From NCBI GenBank assembly GCA_023390115.1, contig JAEWDM010000026.1:1-64000 (forward strand): a DNA stretch of 64,000 nucleotides. The letters run 5' to 3'. The notes below the pieces were generated by a model, which saw only the letters and a program-made list of their open reading frames with translations, searched no databases and was not told the DNA's origin. Within the stretch, counting starts at the first letter, position 1. Each line of letters opens with the position of its first letter. The stretch comes from Bacillota bacterium (GTDB lineage Bacteria; Bacillota; Clostridia; Acetivibrionales; DSM-27016). The position numbers and the translations under genes are program-made. Positions 1-8,057 of the stretch are shown one piece after another.

Positions 1-2
1 CG

Positions 3-518
3 GTATACCACTTAAATGAGGATGAGACGGGACACAGGCTGACGGATGCAGTTGAGGTGCACTTCTGTGAGCTTAAGAAGGTAAGGGAAGGAACGGGGAT
101 AACGGATATAGATGATCCATCCATAGAGTGGATGAGGTTTATAGGGGCAAGGACGAAGGGAGAGATGGAGATTATGGCTGAGACAAATGATACTATAAGG
201 GATACGTTCAATTATTTGCAGATTATAAGCAATGATGAGCAGAAGAGGCTGGAATATGAGGCAAGGCAGCTTTGGCTCATGGATCAGAGGACAAGGGAAA
301 AGGTTGCAAGAGACGAAGGAATACAGGAAGGCATAGAGAAGGGTATAGAGAAGGGTAGGAAGGCAGGCATGAAAGAGGGCAGGAAAGAAGGTAAAAAAGA
401 AGGTGCTCTGCAGGCAAAAGCGGGTATAGTAAAGAATCTTCGCAGTATGGGTATGAAGGCTTCGGACATAGCCAGGGCCACAGGGCTTGCGGAGGAAGAG
501 GTTGAGAATATAAAATAG
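3..518 (+). CDS. PD-(D/E)XK nuclease family transposase, C-terminal part (5' end outside window)
   Basis: The reading frame is open from the first bases of the window and ends at TAG 516-518, so the N-terminal catalytic part lies upstream. What is visible matches the C-terminal half of the Rpn/PD-(D/E)XK nuclease family transposases: a segment reading YHLNEDETGHRLTDAVEVHF, then a helical middle and a repetitive basic tail (about residues 95-130) of KEG/KGR-type repeats that is typical of these proteins. An internal GTG at 57 is unlikely to be the real start because homology begins before it. A 99-bp piece of the same gene family recurs at 11752-11850 beyond the second CRISPR array. Such genes are common and often decayed in Clostridia; activity cannot be judged here. 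Confidence 0.75.
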   Translation, partial: VYHLNEDETGHRLTDAVEVHFCELKKVREGTGITDIDDPSIEWMRFIGARTKGEMEIMAETNDTIRDTFNYLQIISNDEQKRLEYEARQLWLMDQRTREKVARDEGIQEGIEKGIEKGRKAGMKEGRKEGKKEGALQAKAGIVKNLRSMGMKASDIARATGLAEEEVENIK

Positions 519-542
519 ATCTTCAGCTTGCCAAAAAAGCAG

Positions 543-595
543 AAAAGTCGTCGACCCCCGGTGATGTAAAAATAGCGGAGGCTTGACGACTTTTT
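543..595. terminator. Hairpin upstream of CRISPR leader 1
   Basis: A 12-bp stem joins AAAAGTCGTCGA at 543-554 to TTGACGACTTTT at 583-594, with one G-U pair, and A/T runs stand on both outer sides. It can act as a terminator in either direction. It lies just before the array promoter, so it probably shields the array from upstream read-through. The same hairpin occurs before array 2 at 10524-10577, where the G-U pair is a G-C pair. Confidence 0.7.
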
Positions 596-675
596 ATTGC
601 GTTTGGAGCATATATATGGTAAAATTTTAGGCATAAGCGAAAAGGGTGATGCCTTAAAAAGGCGCAAACACTGCT
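596..675 (+). promoter_or_regulatory. CRISPR leader 1 with pre-crRNA promoter
   Basis: A promoter TTGCGT (597-602), 17-bp spacer, TAAAAT (620-625) points into array 1. A short palindrome GCCTT-AAA-AAGGC at 651-663 sits just before the first repeat. From 543 to 675 the sequence is about 94% identical by eye to the leader of array 2 (10525-10656), with most differences in the 30 bp before the palindrome. This is the expected site of spacer insertion and of pre-crRNA transcription. Confidence 0.75.
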
Positions 676-2310
676 GTTATAATCGTGCTATTGTAGAATT
701 GAAAGGATGATTTGCCTTGGTCTGCCGGGGAATGGCGGGTTGGTTATAATCGTGCTATTGTAGAATTGAAAGCCATTTAAGGTATTGCTTGTTATACTCA
801 ATTATCTTGTTATAATCGTGCTATTGTAGAATTGAAAGCAGGGCATATCTTTTAGGTTGTGGATACTGATTTGTGTTATAATCGTGCTATTGTAGAATTG
901 AAAGGATATAAAACCCTCTGGGATGCCCAAACTGGGAAGCGTTATAATCGTGCTATTGTAGAATTGAAAGGGGGTTAACCTCCCCTTCTATTGGGCAACG
1001 AGCAACAGTTATAATCGTGCTATTGTAGAATTGAAAGCAGCAAATATATCCCCTATTCAAATTCATTGCTGATAGTTATAATCGTGCTATTGTAGAATTG
1101 AAAGTGAAAAGTCCGGCGATCCATTCTGGCACTGCAACCCGTTATAATCGTGCTATTGTAGAATTGAAAGAAAGAGCAGGCCCTGAAGCGGGGGGAGAAG
1201 CAGCATCCGTTATAATCGTGCTATTGTAGAATTGAAAGAAGTGTTAAATGTAAATATAGAAGATTTTTTAAAAAGTTATAATCGTGCTATTGTAGAATTG
1301 AAAGGGAGATAGCGCTTGCGTTTTGCTGCCTGCAGTCAGAGTTATAATCGTGCTATTGTAGAATTGAAAGCGGGTTTGTGTCAACGTCATCCGAAACTAT
1401 TGCAACCTGTTATAATCGTGCTATTGTAGAATTGAAAGAAAGAATGGCATCTACAATTCGCCATAACAGAGCCAGGTTATAATCGTGCTATTGTAGAATT
1501 GAAAGAAGAGCAGCTTAATAAGGGTCTTGACGTTGATTCTAGTTATAATCGTGCTATTGTAGAATTGAAAGTCTTTATTACATTTTAATGACAATTTTAC
1601 ATATTCGGTTATAATCGTGCTATTGTAGAATTGAAAGAGTATAGCACTTGGGGAAAGAGAGGTCAACATGATAAAGTTATAATCGTGCTATTGTAGAATT
1701 GAAAGCAGTTCTTTCGCCACGTTTGCTGTTTTGGAGGCCTGAGTTATAATCGTGCTATTGTAGAATTGAAAGAGCCAATAGGGTCTATATAAGCGGAGGA
1801 GTTTTTTGAGTTATAATCGTGCTATTGTAGAATTGAAAGATAAATAAAACCCGAAACAAGATTTAAAAAAGTCTTTGTTATAATCGTGCTATTGTAGAAT
1901 TGAAAGTTGCTTGCGTTAACTCCTGCTGCTATAAATGCGCTTGCTGGTTATAATCGTGCTATTGTAGAATTGAAAGAAGTCGGGAGCATAAACCAGCACT
2001 GGCAAATATACAAGTTATAATCGTGCTATTGTAGAATTGAAAGTAGTTACCCGCTCGCCTTTCCTACGCTGTCCAATAGGTTATAATCGTGCTATTGTAG
2101 AATTGAAAGGAATATGTCCATAATCAACTCAGCTATGTCCTCCTGGGTTATAATCGTGCTATTGTAGAATTGAAAGGACTGAGATAAAAAGGCTCTGGAA
2201 AAAAGCGGTTTCTAGTTATAATCGTGCTATTGTAGAATTGAAAGTATCTTAATCTCAAAATCTCCCCTGTGGTGATCTGCGTTATAATCGTGCTATTGTA
2301 GAATTGAAAC
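676..2310 (+). CRISPR. CRISPR array 1, 25 repeats and 24 spacers
   Basis: The 30-bp repeat begins GTTATAATCGTG and ends TAGAATTGAAAG. It occurs 25 times, with starts at 676, 743, 809, 875, 941, 1008, 1075, 1141, 1209, 1275, 1341, 1409, 1476, 1542, 1608, 1676, 1743, 1810, 1877, 1947, 2014, 2080, 2147, 2215 and 2281. Spacers are 36-38 bp except one of 40 bp (1907-1946). All repeats end AAAG except the last, which ends AAAC. The leader is on the left and the 3' end ATTGAAAG would form the 8-nt crRNA handle, so transcription runs rightwards. Repeat type and handle fit type I systems of Clostridia (I-B-like). No spacer was seen by eye to match elsewhere in the window. Confidence 0.98.
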
Positions 2311-2439
2311 CGTAGTAATAAGATATATGCTAAAGCTATCCTACATAAATAGTTGTATATCATACAATGGAGGTAAGCCTGAATTAAAAATAAGTGTGGA
2401 TATAAAGACCTTTATCTGATAGAATAATATTTGAAAATA

Positions 2440-2516
2440 AAAAGCTGTCATTACAACTTATCGTGCTATTATAGGATTGAAACATATCTAATTTTAAAAA
2501 GTTGTTGGCAGCTTTT
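2440..2516 (+). ncRNA. Orphan degenerate CRISPR repeat in a terminator-like hairpin; putative crRNA-like guide RNA
   Basis: A degenerate repeat at 2454-2483 keeps ATCGTGCTATT and the handle ATTGAAAC but is altered in its first seven bases and at two internal positions. It lies 143 bp beyond the end of array 1. It sits in the loop of an 11-bp stem, AAAAGCTGTCA (2440-2450) with TGGCAGCTTTT (2506-2516, one G-U pair), followed by a T-rich tract. The bases after the repeat (2484-2505) match 2582-2603 at 19 of 22 positions, right at the start of the next transcript. The arrangement resembles the crRNA-like CreA/CreR RNAs of type I systems, which steer Cascade to a promoter without cleavage. No certain own promoter was found; read-through from array 1 is possible. 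RNA production is inference. Confidence 0.55.
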
Positions 2517-2544
2517 ATTTTTTTACTTTATTTTCAGGCTAAAC

Positions 2545-2573
2545 TTGACAAAAATTGTTTTTTAATCTATAAT
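2545..2573 (+). promoter_or_regulatory. Consensus sigma-A promoter of the HTH gene (and possibly the cas operon)
   Basis: TTGACA at 2545-2550, a 17-bp spacer and TATAAT at 2568-2573 give a perfect consensus promoter, with the expected transcript start near 2580. It reads into the HTH gene at 2630. No terminator was seen between that gene and cas3, so it may also feed the cas operon. Confidence 0.8.
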
Positions 2574-2578
2574 TAACT

Positions 2579-2603
2579 CCTATATCAAATTTTGAAAAAT
2601 TGT
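2579..2603 (+). promoter_or_regulatory. Protospacer-like target of the orphan CRISPR-like RNA, with CCT at the PAM position
   Basis: Positions 2582-2603 match the 22 nt after the orphan repeat (2484-2505) except at guide positions 6, 13 and 18; beyond position 22 the match is lost. Type I Cascade leaves every sixth guide base unpaired, so mismatches at 6 and 18 are neutral. Bases 2579-2581 are CCT on the PAM side, a motif used by some clostridial I-B systems. The site begins at the predicted transcript start, so bound Cascade should block transcription. The sequence is AT-rich, so chance similarity must be tested. Confidence 0.5.
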
Positions 2604-2629
2604 ATAAAATTTCCCAGGAGGTAGGCCTA

Positions 2630-2890
2630 GTGAAAACAACTTTTCATAAAAAAATTAAAGCTACAATAGCCAAAGAAGCTATTCTCACAGGAAATTACAG
2701 CTATATAGCTAGAAAATACAAGATAAGCCCTTCTACAGTCTCTAGCTGGGTGAAAGAAGAAAAATACGTAAATCTATTAAAAAGGTTATTAAAACTGAGC
2801 TTACAATATAAAAATACCATAAATATACAAAATAAAAAAATATGCAAATTAAAAAAACAAAAAATAAAAATATATCTTGATCTTTTGTAA
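2630..2890 (+). CDS. Small helix-turn-helix protein, transposase OrfA-like
   Basis: The GTG at 2630 is chosen because AGGAGGT lies 7 nt upstream at 2616-2622, giving 86 residues. Residues about 14-42 form a helix-turn-helix (YSYIARKYKISPSTVSSWVK), like the N-terminal HTH of IS3-type OrfA proteins and similar small regulators. The rest is very lysine-rich and possibly helical. The gene is much more AT-rich than the cas genes that follow. It lies alone behind a consensus promoter, between array 1 and cas3. It may be a relic of an insertion sequence, a regulator of the cas operon, or the gene silenced by the orphan CRISPR-like RNA. No function is established. Confidence 0.6.
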   Translation: MKTTFHKKIKATIAKEAILTGNYSYIARKYKISPSTVSSWVKEEKYVNLLKRLLKLSLQYKNTINIQNKKICKLKKQKIKIYLDLL

Positions 2891-2918
2891 TATTTTATAT
2901 TATTATAGATATTAAGGC

Positions 2919-2955
2919 AATTTCAAAATACACTATAAGGCCTAATTTCAAAATA
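2919..2955. repeat. Direct repeats AATTTCAAAATA upstream of cas3, candidate operator
   Basis: AATTTCAAAATA occurs at 2919-2930 and again at 2944-2955, 25 bp apart, just before cas3. The core TTTCAAAAT is also present in inverted orientation at 2589-2597, right after the HTH gene promoter. Three copies around the HTH gene and the cas3 start suggest an operator, perhaps for the HTH protein. This is inference from placement. Confidence 0.4.
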
Positions 2956-2969
2956 AAGGATGCCGTATT

Positions 2970-5303
2970 ATGTACGAGAATTTCTACAAAAAGGTTACGG
3001 GCTTTGACAGGGCATACCATTTCCAGACAGAGATCGCAGAAGTCCTTTTGAAGTCAAAAAAAGTGGCGCTGCAGGCCCCCACGGGGAGCGGCAAAACCTA
3101 TGCAAGTATTGTTCCTTTCCTTTATGCTACGGAGAATAAGCTTCCTTTCCCGAAAAGGCTTATCTATATAGTCCCAAGAAGGGTTCTGGCTAATTCCTTA
3201 TATACGTCGATAAAGGAAAATGGATACATAAAGGCAAAAAACATAAGAGTTACAATCCAGACCGGGGAAAAAAAGGATGATCCGTATTTCCTGAAGGGAG
3301 ATATCATATTTACCACCATAGACCAGTTTCTTAGCTCTGTTCTATGTATTCCCTTCAGCCTTTCAAAACGCCAGGGCAACATAAACGCGGCTATACTGCA
3401 TGAGGCATATCTTGTGTTTGACGAATTCCACCTGCTTGAGCCTGATAACAATATGTTTACGACATATCACCTGCTGAAAAAGTATAGAGGCCATATTACG
3501 GCATGCGTTATGACAGCTACCATGACGGAAGTGTTTTTTAAAAAGATATCTAAAGCAGTAGGGATGGAGACAGTGGCTGTGAATCATGAAACTATTAGAG
3601 ACATAGCCTCTCAGCTAAATACAAGGAAGCTTGTGCGCTGCTGCGACGAGCCCTTGACCGGGCAAAGGATAATAAGCCTTCATAAGGGCCAGACAATCGT
3701 TATATCCAACAGGGTTAAATGGATTCAGAGGCTGTATCTTGAAACAGAGATGCTGCTGAAGGAGAGCAATGCTGATAAGGAGATTGTCATTATATGCCTG
3801 CACGCCCAAATGACGGAGGCTCACCGGCATAAGAAGGAGGAGCTTTTGAGGGAGGCCTTTAAAGGTAAGAAAAATGTTATTCTGTTTTCTACTCAGGTAA
3901 TAGAGGTAGGGCTTGATATATCCTCCACTGTAATGCATACGTACATATCCGACATTAATTCATTTTTGCAGAGGATAGGGCGGCTGGCGAGGAAGAACGG
4001 AGAAGGGACCGTTTATGTGTATGATGTGCAGGATATGGATGAGCCAAGACCATACCTTCCTTACGACAGGGATATATCACAGCATACGTGGAGGCTTCTG
4101 AAGGACTGTGACGGACTGCAAATAGACTATTTTAAGGGACAGGAGATGATTGACGCAGTTCTTGAGGAGAGGGATAAGGGAATTATTGAGGAGATTAACA
4201 GTAAGGGCGATAAAATCAAGGAAATTATAAATTGCAGGGCCTTCCCCGAAAGGAGATATGCATCCGGGCTTATCAGGGATATTGATACGGTAAGTGTTAT
4301 TGTGTGCGGCGATCCTGCAAGTCAGCTTGCCGATCCCTACAAAACTGACACTATACCTGTAAACCGCCAAAGCCTTATAAATAGCTTGAAAAAACACTGT
4401 GATTTTGAGGGCGAGGGCTGGCTGGTTAAGGCGGTGAGGGAAGCGAGTGAAATATATGACTGGGAGGACAACAAGTTCAGCTACGAAACGATAGCGCCTG
4501 AGGATATAAATATTGAGCCTGTTATTGTTGTAAATGAACAGTACATATCCTATTCCGAAAAGATAGGCCTGAACTTCATGGAAATATCGGACGGAGAAGC
4601 ACTGTGCCTGAAATATACCGTTAAGGAGGTCCCTAAATACAACTTGTGCAGGGAGACCTATGCTGAGCATATCGGCAAAATGCTTGAATATTATGAACAA
4701 AGTTTAGAAGAGAAATATGAGCTTGTGTTTTTGTCGCTGGAAAAGCAGCTTAAAATAGATGTTTCGCTGGATGAGGTTATAAGATTTATAATCATATGGC
4801 ATGACACAGGAAAGCTGGATAAGGAATGGCAGGGGCATGCTCATAGAATTCAGAGGCAGAAGGGCGATCCTGTGGAGGAGCATATCATGCTGGCACATAC
4901 GGACGATGCGGGGGAAAGGCTGAAAAAGACTCATTCAGGGGCCGGGGCATGTATAGCGGGGGAGCTTATTGAGGCTGCATTAAATAAGGAGACTTTGAAT
5001 AAAGCTGTAACAACTTCAATTTTGAGGCATCATGCTCAGGGGACAAAGGAAATGGAGAAATTTCAAATACTGCCTGAGGGCGTAAGGGTGCTTATGGATT
5101 TGACAAAAGAGCATTGCCCGGGGCTTTATGCCCGTATACCTGAAGGTATATTAAAGGAAGATAAATTCTGGAGCAGGAAAAGCACAAGCATGATGGAGGA
5201 AATCATAAACTTTGATAATACGAGCCAGTCGGTGCTATATTTCATATTTGTAAGGATTCTCAGGCTGTGTGATCAAAATGCCTGCAAGGGAAGGGAGAAA
5301 TGA
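2970..5303 (+). CDS. cas3: CRISPR-associated helicase-nuclease Cas3 with C-terminal HD domain
   Basis: Cas3 is recruited by target-bound Cascade, unwinds DNA and cuts the displaced strand. The 777-residue protein opens with the SF2 helicase: Walker A APTGSGKT at 36-43, the DEFH box at 151-154, and helicase C-terminal motifs around 300-345 (STQVIEVGLDIS, QRIGRLAR). The HD nuclease follows at the C-terminus, with HD at 611-612 in WHDTGKLDKEW and a further HH near 687. Most Cas3 proteins have the HD domain first, so this is the reverse order, as known for some type I-G and fused I-A forms. It is the first gene of a tight operon; the next gene starts 1 nt after its stop. All key motifs are present, so it is probably active. 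Confidence 0.93.
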   Translation: MYENFYKKVTGFDRAYHFQTEIAEVLLKSKKVALQAPTGSGKTYASIVPFLYATENKLPFPKRLIYIVPRRVLANSLYTSIKENGYIKAKNIRVTIQTGEKKDDPYFLKGDIIFTTIDQFLSSVLCIPFSLSKRQGNINAAILHEAYLVFDEFHLLEPDNNMFTTYHLLKKYRGHITACVMTATMTEVFFKKISKAVGMETVAVNHETIRDIASQLNTRKLVRCCDEPLTGQRIISLHKGQTIVISNRVKWIQRLYLETEMLLKESNADKEIVIICLHAQMTEAHRHKKEELLREAFKGKKNVILFSTQVIEVGLDISSTVMHTYISDINSFLQRIGRLARKNGEGTVYVYDVQDMDEPRPYLPYDRDISQHTWRLLKDCDGLQIDYFKGQEMIDAVLEERDKGIIEEINSKGDKIKEIINCRAFPERRYASGLIRDIDTVSVIVCGDPASQLADPYKTDTIPVNRQSLINSLKKHCDFEGEGWLVKAVREASEIYDWEDNKFSYETIAPEDINIEPVIVVNEQYISYSEKIGLNFMEISDGEALCLKYTVKEVPKYNLCRETYAEHIGKMLEYYEQSLEEKYELVFLSLEKQLKIDVSLDEVIRFIIIWHDTGKLDKEWQGHAHRIQRQKGDPVEEHIMLAHTDDAGERLKKTHSGAGACIAGELIEAALNKETLNKAVTTSILRHHAQGTKEMEKFQILPEGVRVLMDLTKEHCPGLYARIPEGILKEDKFWSRKSTSMMEEIINFDNTSQSVLYFIFVRILRLCDQNACKGREK

Positions 5304-5304
5304 T

Positions 5305-7125
5305 ATGTATCAGGCGGAGTATTATGTGCCTAAGAAAACAGGCACACAGGAGGAGGCTCTGGAGGCTGTCGGGCTGGCTGTACTTCTGTCGCAGATTGTA
5401 GATGAAAGCTGCGATATCACTGACGCGGGGCCGTATTACAGCATTGCGCTGCCCAGAATACCGGAGGAGGAAGACATAGACGCTCTTGAGCTGCAAATTC
5501 TCATACCCTGTATAGCAAAGAAGAGGGATGATATTGAAAATGAGGATGTCAAAAGGCTTGTAACCTGTCTGGATATGGAGGAGGAGGGCAGGAGAAAGGC
5601 AGAATACGATAAAATTATAGAGGCCATAGAAAAGCAAAAGAAAGATGTGAAGGCGTTAAAGCTTGCAAAGAAGGATGAAACGGAGCGGATAAAAAGGCTG
5701 GATGATCAGAAGGACATGGCGGATGAGCATAAGCCCAGCGCCTTTTATCCTCTGGCTCAAGCAATGAGGACGATGAAATTTATTGAGTCCCAGCAGAAGA
5801 TACTTGAGAATTTAGTAGCAAACAGAAGGCATTATCCTGAATTTGTGAAATTTATACTTATGCTTTACAGCTCTCCTCAAGTGGCACAAGAGGATGGAGA
5901 GAAGGCTTATAAAAAGTGGCTTGGAAAGAATAAGGATATCAGCGCTGGTAAGGTGGGGAAGCTTGCATTCTTAAACCCTTCCAGAATAAAGGGGCTGAAC
6001 AGGGAAAAGGCGGACGGCATAAGCGTGGGAGGAGCCGACGGCTTCTGGCTGCAGGAGTATGTTAAGCTGATAGGTGCCTTTGAGGTTATGGTGCCTAAAT
6101 TCATAAAGGTGGGAAGCAGCTATGACACCAAGCTTTTTGTTGTTTCGCCCCAGAGAATGAGCACTGCCCGGCTGAGGGAGTTCATGCATACATTTCCCGA
6201 TAAGCTCAAGGGAAGCACCTCCGTAAGGCTTGACATCAGCCTTATACTTTTAACCTGCAAGGCTCTTATAGAGTGGATTGAGCAGTACGAGCCACGTTCA
6301 GGAGCAAAGCCAAGAACAATATTGAGGGGCTTTTATACGGTATATTTCAAAAATATGGGCAATGCCAGCTCGCCCACCAATTTATCTTTTCTTGGCATAC
6401 CCGAATTTATAGACTTGAAAAAGATGGGTGCGGATGAGTGGAAGGATTTGCTTCAGGAGCACATTGAAACAATAAATTTTATACGGATTGACATCGGCAA
6501 GATGGACGAGCGCGGAGAGGTAATGGAGCTGCTCAGGCTGTACAGGCTGTTTATTACCACCGAGAACGAGGAATATTTTTTTGAATTTCTGGAGCTGTAC
6601 GCAGCGTTTATTATGCAGAAATACGGGGAGGGAAAGAAGTATGTGAGAGCTTTCTCCCCTGATAATATGGAGGTGCTGTTAATGTGCGCAAATGAAAAGA
6701 AGTGCTATAGCGAGGTTTTTGAGGTGGAGGGCTTTAGGAATATTGCAAAGGCTATAAGGCTTTCCACAGTAATACCCCAATACCACAAGGATCATACATA
6801 CCCTATAAAATACGGTATGGCGCAGGATCTTAAAAGGAAGTCGGCCTACAGGGAGGAACTTATTGAATACCTGTCGGACTTTGTTGCCTGGTATAATTCC
6901 AATATTGCGAAGGTAGCGGAAAAGGACAAAAATAACGAACTTAAAAAGGAACACAAAATAAGGGCTATGATCAAGGCCGAGGATCTTGAAGAAGTGGTAA
7001 AACTGATTGATGATCACCAGCCAAGCATAGTTGGCAGGCTGCTCTGTGCGTATGGCTATACGATGGAAAGAAAAAAAGACAAGGAAAAGGGGGATACGAG
7101 CGATGATATACAGCCTGGGAATTAA
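5305..7125 (+). CDS. Cas8-like large subunit of Cascade (putative)
   Basis: The ATG at 5305 follows GGGAG and lies 1 nt after the cas3 stop, giving 606 residues. By length and position, between cas3 and cas7, it should be the large Cascade subunit that reads the PAM and recruits Cas3. The sequence has a charged, probably coiled-coil stretch near residues 90-150 and no motif that assigns it to a Cas8 subfamily by eye. The last 23 nt overlap the cas7 start, showing translational coupling. The assignment rests mainly on context. Confidence 0.7.
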   Translation: MYQAEYYVPKKTGTQEEALEAVGLAVLLSQIVDESCDITDAGPYYSIALPRIPEEEDIDALELQILIPCIAKKRDDIENEDVKRLVTCLDMEEEGRRKAEYDKIIEAIEKQKKDVKALKLAKKDETERIKRLDDQKDMADEHKPSAFYPLAQAMRTMKFIESQQKILENLVANRRHYPEFVKFILMLYSSPQVAQEDGEKAYKKWLGKNKDISAGKVGKLAFLNPSRIKGLNREKADGISVGGADGFWLQEYVKLIGAFEVMVPKFIKVGSSYDTKLFVVSPQRMSTARLREFMHTFPDKLKGSTSVRLDISLILLTCKALIEWIEQYEPRSGAKPRTILRGFYTVYFKNMGNASSPTNLSFLGIPEFIDLKKMGADEWKDLLQEHIETINFIRIDIGKMDERGEVMELLRLYRLFITTENEEYFFEFLELYAAFIMQKYGEGKKYVRAFSPDNMEVLLMCANEKKCYSEVFEVEGFRNIAKAIRLSTVIPQYHKDHTYPIKYGMAQDLKRKSAYREELIEYLSDFVAWYNSNIAKVAEKDKNNELKKEHKIRAMIKAEDLEEVVKLIDDHQPSIVGRLLCAYGYTMERKKDKEKGDTSDDIQPGN

Positions 7126-8053
7126 TGCAAGGATTACAATGGACATGCATTCTCTCAACAATGAGGGAGGAGAGGGCAACCAGATAATGACAAGGAACGT
7201 GACAATACTGGACGAAGACGGAAAGCTCCATACCGTCAATGGTATAAGCGGGGACATGTACAAGCATATCCAGTCGGAGCACCTGTACTATATTGCTCTT
7301 GAGAATGGGCTAAGCCTGTGTGAGGCATGCAAAAAATTTGATGCCAACCGGATAAGCGGTGATACATCCTTTACATTTGATAAAAAGGAAAGGGATGGGG
7401 ATATACTTGACAAAGTAATTCAGCGCTGTGCGGTAGATGACCTGGAGGGAATACTTATAACAAATAATAACAAAAATATCCCCATTAAGTCCCGCGTGGA
7501 GTTCGGTTGGGTAGTGGGGATGCCTGAAAAGACAAAAACAGAAAATTACTTTCATGTCAAGCTTGTTCCCGACTCTAAAAAAGAGGGCAGGGAGGACGAC
7601 GGCGGATCAAACACCGGGCAGAATATTTTCCACCGTCCAGCTAATTCAGGCCAGTACGCCTTTGTGGCAAATATGGACTGCTACGGCATAGGCTACAACG
7701 CCATTTCCCGTACATATGCCATAAGTGACAACGAGAGAAAGGCCAGATTCAATGCGCTGATAAAGTCAATGCTGTATACCTTTATTAAGCCCACGGGAGC
7801 TATGAGGGCCACGCAGCACCCGCATATTGTGAACGCGGAGGGCGTGGTTACAATATCCGGATCATCCGTGCCTGCTCCGGTTATCAGCCCGCTTAATGCA
7901 AAGTATGGTGAGCAGATAGGAGAGGTTGTAAAGACACTGAATGAAATGGAAGGAAAAACGGCAGTAGAATTCAGAAAATTCAACTCCCTCTCCGGGCTGA
8001 CGCAGATAATGGGAGATATATTAAGAGAGCAGCCAGGGAAGGTTGGTGCCTAA
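7103..8053 (+). CDS. cas7: CRISPR-associated protein Cas7 (Csa2/DevR-type backbone subunit)
   Basis: Cas7 forms the helical backbone of Cascade on the crRNA. The ATG at 7103 gives 316 residues; the start lies inside the end of cas8 behind a GGGGG site. The N-terminus (NARITMDMHSLNNEGGEGNQ) and later GYNAISRTYAI and PTGAMRATQHPH segments fit the DevR/Csa2 (TIGR01875-like) Cas7 family, whose members include type I-A and I-B proteins. It is followed almost at once by cas5, the usual partner. Confidence 0.85.
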   Translation: MIYSLGINARITMDMHSLNNEGGEGNQIMTRNVTILDEDGKLHTVNGISGDMYKHIQSEHLYYIALENGLSLCEACKKFDANRISGDTSFTFDKKERDGDILDKVIQRCAVDDLEGILITNNNKNIPIKSRVEFGWVVGMPEKTKTENYFHVKLVPDSKKEGREDDGGSNTGQNIFHRPANSGQYAFVANMDCYGIGYNAISRTYAISDNERKARFNALIKSMLYTFIKPTGAMRATQHPHIVNAEGVVTISGSSVPAPVISPLNAKYGEQIGEVVKTLNEMEGKTAVEFRKFNSLSGLTQIMGDILREQPGKVGA

Positions 8054-8057
8054 GCGT

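Noticed and set aside
2938..2958. A second partial match of the orphan guide to the region upstream of cas3 (CTAATTT plus AAAA).
   Set aside because: The first four guide positions, which form the seed, do not match apart from one base, so Cascade binding there is not supported.
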